Program-made: the position numbers and the translations under genes
Shown: piece after piece, positions 5,590-9,398 of the stretch
Position numbering within the stretch: the stretch's first letter is position 1
Layout of the letters: each line of letters opens with the position of its first letter
Assembly: GCA_022709995.1 (NCBI GenBank)
Contig: JAKLHU010000048.1
Span: 1 to 9,398 of the forward strand
Origin: Verrucomicrobiota bacterium
GTDB lineage: Bacteria; Verrucomicrobiota; Lentisphaeria; Oligosphaerales; Oligosphaeraceae
DNA: 9,398 bases
Reading direction: 5' to 3'
The notes under the pieces: model-generated
The model's input: only the letters and a program-made list of their open reading frames with translations
The model's database searches: none
Told to the model about the DNA's origin: nothing

Positions 5590-6756
5590 TCAGCCGCCGT
5601 CGGCCAGCCGCCGGTAGAGGGCAGTCAGGCCGTCGATTTGCGCGTCCAGACGGAAAATTTTCCTGACCAGTGCGGCGCCGCGTTTGGCGCGTCGGCGCCG
5701 TTCGTCGTGGTTCTGGAGGACGGCGGCCAGTTGGCGGGCCAGGTCCTGGTCATTGCCGGCCAGGAAGGGCCACAGGCATTCGTGCAGTTCCGGCCGTGGC
5801 CGGTTGGCGGGGATGTCGCTGACGAGCAGGGGCACTTCGGCGGCGAGTGTTTCCAGCAGGGCATAGGACAACCCTTCGTAGCGGGAGGGAATGGCGGCCA
5901 GGTCGAAGGCCCGCGGCAGACGGGGCAAGTCCGGCACCAGGCCGGCGAAATGGACGACGGCGTCCAGTCCTTCGGCGGCGACCAGGCGGCGCAGGGACTG
6001 TTCTTCGGGGCCGGCGCCGCAGAGGAGAACGCGGAAATTCGGCGGCAGCCGGGAGGGTGTTTGCCGGAGCGCGGCAAGGGCCTTGAGCAGGCAGTCGAGG
6101 TTTTTTTGCCTGGCCAGGCGGCAAGGCACGCCGAGGACCACGCTGTCCGGGGGCAAATCCAGACGTTTCCGGGCCTCGGTCCGGTCAAGCAGGGCGCCGG
6201 CGTAGTCATCGGGAAGGCCATTTTCGCAGACCAGGCATTGGGTGGCCGGGAGGCCCAGGAGCATGGCGTCGTCGTATTCCGCGTGGGACACCAGGGCGTA
6301 GCAGTCCGTCCATCCGGCCAGGAGCCGTTCGCCGAATTTCAGGGCGAGGCGTCGGCCGTCGCCGCCGGGCGTCAGGCCAAAGGCGTGCGGGGAATAGACG
6401 ATGGCGGGCGGCCGGTTGCGCCGGCGCGCCAGCCGTCCGGCCAGGCCGGCCCGGGCGGCATGCAGGTGCAGGATCCGTGGCTGCCATCGTTGGATCAGCG
6501 CGTGCAGGCGTAGTGTCGCCGCCAGCAGGCCGGCGCCGGGCGCGAACGCCAGCGCCGGAAGCAGCCCCGCCGCGAACTGCTTCATCGCCAACGTGTGGAA
6601 GCCATCCTCCAAGCGCCGGCCGAAGGCGAACAGACCGCAGGTCAGGCCTCGCTCGGCGAGCGCCGGCAGGACCAGCTCAAGATGACGGGCGACGCCGCCG
6701 CCAGCGGCTTCGGTCACGTGCAGAACATCAATCCGAGGTATTTTTGCTGAGGTCAT
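5590..6756 (-). CDS. GT4-family glycosyltransferase (GT-B fold)
   Basis: The 388-residue product has the two Rossmann-like halves of a retaining GT4 enzyme. The N-terminal acceptor half begins IDVLHVTEAAGGGVARHLEL (9-28), with the Gly-rich loop typical of the fold. The linking region carries SPHAFG and the TDCYALVSHAE strand. The C-terminal nucleotide-sugar half begins VVLGVPCRLARQKNLDCLLK (206-225), continues with FRVLLCGAGPEEQSLRRL, and has the donor-site EX7E motif as Glu294 to Glu302 in SRYEGLSYALLETL. GT4 enzymes build surface polysaccharides or glycoconjugates; no substrate can be deduced. It has no signal peptide or membrane helix, so it is cytosolic or peripheral. The ATG at 6756 precedes the first strand as usual, but its Shine-Dalgarno is weak. 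It stands alone, with a terminator at 5421-5452 and a divergent neighbour. Confidence 0.93.
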   Translation of the reverse strand: MTSAKIPRIDVLHVTEAAGGGVARHLELVLPALAERGLTCGLFAFGRRLEDGFHTLAMKQFAAGLLPALAFAPGAGLLAATLRLHALIQRWQPRILHLHAARAGLAGRLARRRNRPPAIVYSPHAFGLTPGGDGRRLALKFGERLLAGWTDCYALVSHAEYDDAMLLGLPATQCLVCENGLPDDYAGALLDRTEARKRLDLPPDSVVLGVPCRLARQKNLDCLLKALAALRQTPSRLPPNFRVLLCGAGPEEQSLRRLVAAEGLDAVVHFAGLVPDLPRLPRAFDLAAIPSRYEGLSYALLETLAAEVPLLVSDIPANRPRPELHECLWPFLAGNDQDLARQLAAVLQNHDERRRRAKRGAALVRKIFRLDAQIDGLTALYRRLADGG

Positions 6757-6930
6757 GGCTGCCTGTTTGGACCGGACGGAGCAGCGCCGGCCAGGAGAAA
6801 ATCACCTTCGGCCTGGCGCCGCATGGGCGGCCAGACCCGATTCAGACTCGATATCGACGCCCATCCGCACCTCGATCCGCCGGCGCTGGCGCCACTTTCG
6901 AGGCACCCCCGCAAAAAAATCGCCGGGCGG

Positions 6931-6955
6931 AAACATTTGTTTCAAATAAATGTTT
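6931..6955. repeat. AT-rich inverted repeat in the divergent promoter region
   Basis: AAACATTT (6931-6938) and AAATGTTT (6948-6955) are perfect 8-bp arms around a 9-bp spacer. Nested inside is ATTTG-TTT-CAAAT (6935-6947). It lies about 15 bp upstream of the -35 of the rightward promoter, a usual place for an activator or divergent-operator site. A role as a terminator cannot be excluded because T residues follow on the plus strand. Confidence 0.45.
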
Positions 6956-6969
6956 TTATCTTCAGTTTA

Positions 6970-6999
6970 TTGGTTGGATGAACGCGGTTGGGATATAGT
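6970..6999 (+). promoter_or_regulatory. Sigma70-type promoter of the secreted-protein gene
   Basis: TTGGTT (6970-6975) and TATAGT (6994-6999) are separated by 18 bp and lie about 160 bp upstream of the ATG at 7162. This would give a leader of around 155 nt. The match is good but not perfect at either element. Confidence 0.5.
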
Positions 7000-7161
7000 G
7001 ATAGGGTAGCGGGCAAGGCCGCGGTTCGCTTTCGGGATGGTTGGTTCGGTTTTGATCGTTGTTCACGATGCCAGTCAGAGAGAAAAGAAGGATTTTGCTC
7101 CAGTTGTTCATCGGGGGAGATAACGAATCAGGAAGTCAGCAGATTTGAAAGGAAGGTCAAC

Positions 7162-7593
7162 ATGAAAAAAATGAACAGTCTCATCATCGCAGTGGTTTTG
7201 GTCGGTGTTTTCAGCACGGCGTGGGTACAGGCCGGTTCGTCCTCGTGGGGTAAGGCCCTTATTGTTGGCACGTTGCTGCATGTTTTGCTGCCACCGCCGC
7301 CAGTGGTGGTTGTCAATCCGCCGCCGCCGCCGGTCGTGGTGCATAGGGCGCCGGTCGTGGTGTATCCGCCGGTGGTGCATCGACCGCCCGTGGTGGTGTA
7401 TCCCCAGGTCCGCGTCATCCGTCCGGTGGCGCCGGTTGTCGTGTATCCATCCCGGCATGATTCTTATTGTGGCGATTTCCGGGGTGACGGCCGCCATTCC
7501 TCCACATCGCGCGGACATGATTATCGCCACGGCTCTTCGAACCGCCGTAGTTACCCGCAAGGCTCCGGCGCCAGCCATGATCGCCGGCGCTGA
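7162..7593 (+). CDS. Secreted Pro/Val-rich repeat protein with a basic His/Arg/Ser-rich tail
   Basis: The start ATG follows AAAGGAAGG with 5-nt spacing, which decides it over longer upstream readings. The 143-residue product has a clear Sec signal peptide (MKKMNSLIIAVVLVGVFSTA with likely cleavage after WVQA at 24) and a second short hydrophobic stretch (32-43). It then has a low-complexity zone (44-96) built from repeated PPVVV(Y/H/N) units, such as PPPPVVVVNPPPPPVVVHR, and a hydrophilic tail (97-143) rich in His, Arg, Ser and Gly with one Cys at 103. I do not know its function. The form suggests a periplasmic or surface protein with an extended polyproline-like segment and a positively charged, possibly polyanion- or metal-binding end. 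It is monocistronic, with its own promoter and terminator. The repeats make antisense frames look protein-like, but the Shine-Dalgarno sequence, signal peptide and terminator all support this strand. Confidence 0.82.
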   Translation: MKKMNSLIIAVVLVGVFSTAWVQAGSSSWGKALIVGTLLHVLLPPPPVVVVNPPPPPVVVHRAPVVVYPPVVHRPPVVVYPQVRVIRPVAPVVVYPSRHDSYCGDFRGDGRHSSTSRGHDYRHGSSNRRSYPQGSGASHDRRR

Positions 7594-7644
7594 GCCGGAG
7601 TCCTGGCCAGAGAGTGCGCCTGGACCGTAACGAGGCCATTACCG

Positions 7645-7685
7645 AAAATCCGCTGTCCAGTCAGTCTGGGCGGCGGATTTTTTTG
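7645..7685 (+). terminator. Rho-independent terminator after the secreted-protein gene
   Basis: AAAATCCGC (7645-7653) pairs with GCGGATTTT (7673-7681), and an inner CCAG/CTGG pair (7657-7660, 7666-7669) extends the stem. It ends in a run of seven T. It begins 52 bp after the stop codon and is the clearest terminator in the window. Confidence 0.85.
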
Positions 7686-7975
7686 TGTTGCGGCAGGGGG
7701 GAGGTGACATGGGCTTCCGCCCATGCTCGCCAACCATTGAGAAACATCTTATATGGCAACACATTGAGTCATCGTCGCGCCGCCCCGGAACCGGATCGCC
7801 CCCGTCGCCACGGTCGGAGATCTCCCGTCCATGCCGTCCGAGCGATTGATTACTTTGGAGTAAGTGCGACGGCCCCGCCCGGGCTTTTGCCGCTCCGGGG
7901 CTGCCTGAAATAACCCCGCGGCGCCATTAGCGCGAGGGATGGCGATTTTGATATATAAAGATGGTCGTGGGTGGC
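7686..7975. other. Intergenic region with two hairpins, no gene seen
   Basis: Between the terminator and the pseudopilin promoter I find no credible gene. Two inverted repeats stand out. CATGGGC-TTCC-GCCCATG (7708-7725) has a perfect 7-bp stem. A longer hairpin at 7872-7901 has outer arms GCCCCG/CGGGGC and an inner GGC-TTTT-GCC. A small AT-rich patch, CATCTTATATGG, lies near 7745. The stretch could hold a small RNA or a far-upstream regulatory site, but there is no direct evidence. Confidence 0.4.
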
Positions 7976-8004
7976 TTGTATTTATGGAAGGGCAGGTATA
8001 TACT
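7976..8004 (+). promoter_or_regulatory. Sigma70-type promoter of the pseudopilin gene
   Basis: TTGTAT (7976-7981) and TATACT (7999-8004) are separated by an ideal 17 bp and lie 85 bp upstream of the ATG at 8090. The -10 matches TATAAT at five of six positions. A second AT-rich stretch, TTGATATATAAAG, lies just upstream at about 7948-7960. Confidence 0.65.
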
Positions 8005-8089
8005 GGAAAGAGTGGCTTTGACAGGGAGGGATTTTCCGGAGGGTGCACCGCCTTTTGATGGTTAACCAGAAGAAGGAAAAGAGTCTGTC

Positions 8090-8773
8090 ATGAAACACAA
8101 AAGGGCCTTTACGCTGATTGAGCTGCTGGTCGTGATTGCAATTATTGCGATTCTGGCGGCGATGCTTCTCCCCGCTCTTTCCAAGGCTCGTGAAAAAGCC
8201 CGTTCCATCAGTTGCGTCAACAATCTGAAGCAGATCGGATTGGGCATAATCATCTATGTTGACGAGTCTGACGGCACGCACTGCCCGGCGTATCAGCCTC
8301 TGGCCGGCAAGAACCGCTACTATCCCTATTTGCTGCGGGATCATGTCGACAAAAAGTCGTGGCTGTGCCCGAGCCATACCGCCTATGTCACCAGCTGGGG
8401 CAACGACCCGTTGCCGGACGGCACGCTGACGTATCCGGTTTCCTATGCCATCAACCAGACTTGCCAGGTCGATGAGGCCCACCGCTACGACAAGGCTATC
8501 AATCTTGCCGACTTGAAGAATCCCAGTGATACGACGGGCTATGCCTGCAACGGCAGTGACGACATCGACTGCTGGTTCGGCTACTACAAAGTCAATTTCC
8601 CGACCATCGACGGCGTCGCCCCGCGCGGCAAAAGCGTCGCTCCGGCCGTGGCCGCCAGTACCCGCCTGGGCTTGCTGTACGTCCACAGCGACAGCACCAA
8701 TTTGCTGTTCCTGGATGGCCATGTCGCCCCGCAGAAGAACATCACCTTCCGGACGCTGTCCACCCAGCATTGA
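8090..8773 (+). CDS. Type II secretion/type IV pilus-like pseudopilin with H-X9-DG motif
   Basis: The N-terminus [20 protein letters not shown] is a class III prepilin signal: a short basic leader, processing before Phe7, Glu11 at mature position 5, and a hydrophobic helix that packs pilin subunits. The continuation [19 protein letters not shown] and the C-terminal [12 protein letters not shown] (His199 to Asp209-Gly210) give the H-X9-DG signature of the DUF1559-like or type II secretion G-like prepilin families that are greatly expanded in PVC bacteria. The globular part has several Cys (C42, C65, C93, C125, C153, C161) that could form disulfides. The residue before the cleavage site is Ala rather than the usual Gly, which may affect processing. 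The length of 227 residues is typical. AAGGAAAAGAG precedes the ATG. It stands alone with its own promoter. The partner and substrate of such proteins are unknown. Confidence 0.95.
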   Translation: MKHKRAFTLIELLVVIAIIAILAAMLLPALSKAREKARSISCVNNLKQIGLGIIIYVDESDGTHCPAYQPLAGKNRYYPYLLRDHVDKKSWLCPSHTAYVTSWGNDPLPDGTLTYPVSYAINQTCQVDEAHRYDKAINLADLKNPSDTTGYACNGSDDIDCWFGYYKVNFPTIDGVAPRGKSVAPAVAASTRLGLLYVHSDSTNLLFLDGHVAPQKNITFRTLSTQH

Positions 8774-8787
8774 TGCCATCTGTCCTG

Positions 8788-8868
8788 GCGGCAGGGCGGT
8801 TTCCTGCCGCATGTAGTCGCATGTAGTTCAGCCTTTAGGCTGCCGTCCGTAGTTCAGGCTGAAGACAG
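8788..8868. repeat. REP-like palindrome cluster between convergent genes
   Basis: Four elements are packed into about 80 bp after the pseudopilin stop. A perfect 8-bp hairpin GCGGCAGG/CCTGCCGC (8788-8795, 8803-8810) has a 7-nt loop. It is followed by a 10-bp tandem duplication CGCATGTAGT (8808-8827), a 14-bp palindrome CAGCCTTTAGGCTG (8829-8842), and GTAGTTCAG repeated at 8823-8831 and 8849-8857, the second copy running into TTCAG-G-CTGAA. The arrangement resembles dispersed REP-type elements, which favour spaces between convergent genes. The first hairpin lacks a T tract but may help end both transcripts. Confidence 0.6.
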
Positions 8869-8957
8869 GCGCTCATAACCACATTTTGCACACTACCGAA
8901 TTTTTCACCGGGGACTTTTTGGACGGACTTATGTTTGGAACCGTCCGTGGCGGCCGG

Positions 8958-9398
8958 TCAGATTTCCGGGTTAAGGCCGTGCCCCTGGGCGACGGTGAGG
9001 TTTTGGGCGTGGCAGAGGGCCAGGGCGAGGGCGTCGGAAGAATCCAGCGGCATTTTGTCGACCTGGATGGCCAGGAATTGGGCGACCAGGAGGGCGACTT
9101 GCTGTTTGCTGGCGTTGCCGAAGCCGCAGACGGCCTGTTTGACGCGCCGGGGGGCGTATTCATGGATGGGGATGCCGGCTTCGGCCAGGACGGCGATGAC
9201 GACACCGCGGGCTGACCCCAGCACCATGGCCGTCTTGACGTTGCGGCAGAAGAAGCCGCCTTCGATGACAGCGATGCCGGGGTGGTAGAGCTCAACCAGT
9301 TCACGGACGCCGCCGGCCAGGCGGCGCAGACAGTCGGAAATTGCCGCTTTGGGTGAATTCTTGATGACGCCGCAGTCCACCGCCTGGAGCTGGTTGCC
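8958..9398 (-). CDS. ruvC: Holliday junction endonuclease RuvC, 5' end outside the window
   Basis: RuvC is the dimeric endonuclease that resolves Holliday junctions with the RuvAB branch-migration motor during recombination and repair. The 146 visible residues cover most of the protein: AVDCGVIK, the strand and helix VIEGGFFCRNVKTAMVLGSA (44-63) with catalytic Glu46, the segment IPIHEYAPRRVKQAVCGFGN (76-95) that contacts DNA, and the C-terminal DSSDALALALCH with catalytic Asp119 and Asp122. The first catalytic Asp, in the usual N-terminal GIDPG, lies beyond the right edge, so roughly 15-20 residues are missing. The frame runs off the window with no internal start needed; a GTG at 9380 falls within conserved sequence and is not the true start. 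It is convergent with the pseudopilin gene across the REP-like segment. No ruvA or ruvB is in view. Confidence 0.96.
   Translation of the reverse strand, partial: GNQLQAVDCGVIKNSPKAAISDCLRRLAGGVRELVELYHPGIAVIEGGFFCRNVKTAMVLGSARGVVIAVLAEAGIPIHEYAPRRVKQAVCGFGNASKQQVALLVAQFLAIQVDKMPLDSSDALALALCHAQNLTVAQGHGLNPEI

Larger units (their letters stand above)
6757..7161. other. Divergent regulatory spacer between glycosyltransferase and secreted-protein genes
   Basis: About 400 bp separate the two divergent start codons. The half next to the glycosyltransferase is GC-rich with a GCCAGG/CCTGGC inverted repeat (6790-6795, 6812-6817) and the palindrome TCGATATCGA (6848-6857). The other half is AT-rich, with an inverted repeat at 6931-6955 and a promoter at 6970-6999. 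I see no gene in it. Confidence 0.5.

Noticed and set aside
7108..7578. Minus-strand frames with Thr/Gly or His/Arg repeats opposite the secreted protein
   Set aside because: They are translations of the same repetitive DNA. The plus strand has the Shine-Dalgarno sequence, signal peptide, promoter and terminator.
7982..8812. 276-codon minus-strand frame opposite the pseudopilin
   Set aside because: It is a shadow of the pseudopilin gene, which has a diagnostic N-terminus and H-X9-DG motif.
8921..8946. GGACGG/CCGTCC inverted repeat after ruvC as a terminator
   Set aside because: The arms are only 6 bp around 14 nt. No T tract follows on either strand; on the minus strand A residues follow instead.
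1..9398. tRNA, rRNA, CRISPR array, IS element or phage genes
   Set aside because: I saw no cloverleaf, no regularly spaced repeats, no transposase or integrase motifs and no phage structural genes on either strand.

Overview
The window is GC-rich, gene-dense bacterial chromosome. It most likely comes from the Planctomycetota-Verrucomicrobiota-Lentisphaerae group, and Lentisphaerota-like is my best guess. The main pointer is the pseudopilin at 8090-8773, whose long [21 protein letters not shown]-terminus and C-terminal H-X9-DG motif are typical of the large prepilin families of those phyla. The placement is inferred from family knowledge, not from a marker gene. I see no phage, IS element, CRISPR array, tRNA or rRNA.

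Layout. (1) Bases 1-4968 carry a leftward cluster. In transcription order it is 5-formyltetrahydrofolate cyclo-ligase, RNase Y (rny), a GNAT-like acyltransferase, a Trp-repressor-family regulator, a possible 45-residue protein joined to both neighbours by ATGA overlaps, and an M24 (Xaa-Pro peptidase-like) protein. The M24 reading frame loses its family match near base 125. On the other strand the same bases encode the N-terminus of a glycerophosphodiester phosphodiesterase. Two partial genes on opposite strands meet at a 10-bp palindrome, so this is a rearrangement or an assembly chimera. (2) Bases 4969-5589 are non-coding. They hold a terminator for the upstream gene, an AT-rich promoter-like patch and a nested-helix segment directly upstream of the cyclo-ligase gene, the position where 6S RNA often lies. 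(3) Bases 5590-6756 encode a leftward GT4 glycosyltransferase. (4) A divergent regulatory region (6757-7161) separates it from a rightward secreted Pro/Val-rich protein (7162-7593) with a clear terminator. (5) A roughly 500-bp spacer with hairpins and a good sigma70-type promoter leads into the rightward pseudopilin gene. (6) A palindrome-rich REP-like segment separates that gene from the convergent, 5'-truncated ruvC at the right edge.

How the genes fit together: the leftward cluster combines housekeeping functions (folate salvage, mRNA turnover) with a likely tryptophan-responsive regulator and a peptidase. The glycosyltransferase, secreted protein and pseudopilin are cell-surface or secretion related, but each appears to have its own transcription unit. 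Nothing here forms a recognisable new multi-gene system. The points most worth following up are the opposite-strand gene junction at the left edge, the doubly overlapping small ORF and the candidate 6S-like RNA.
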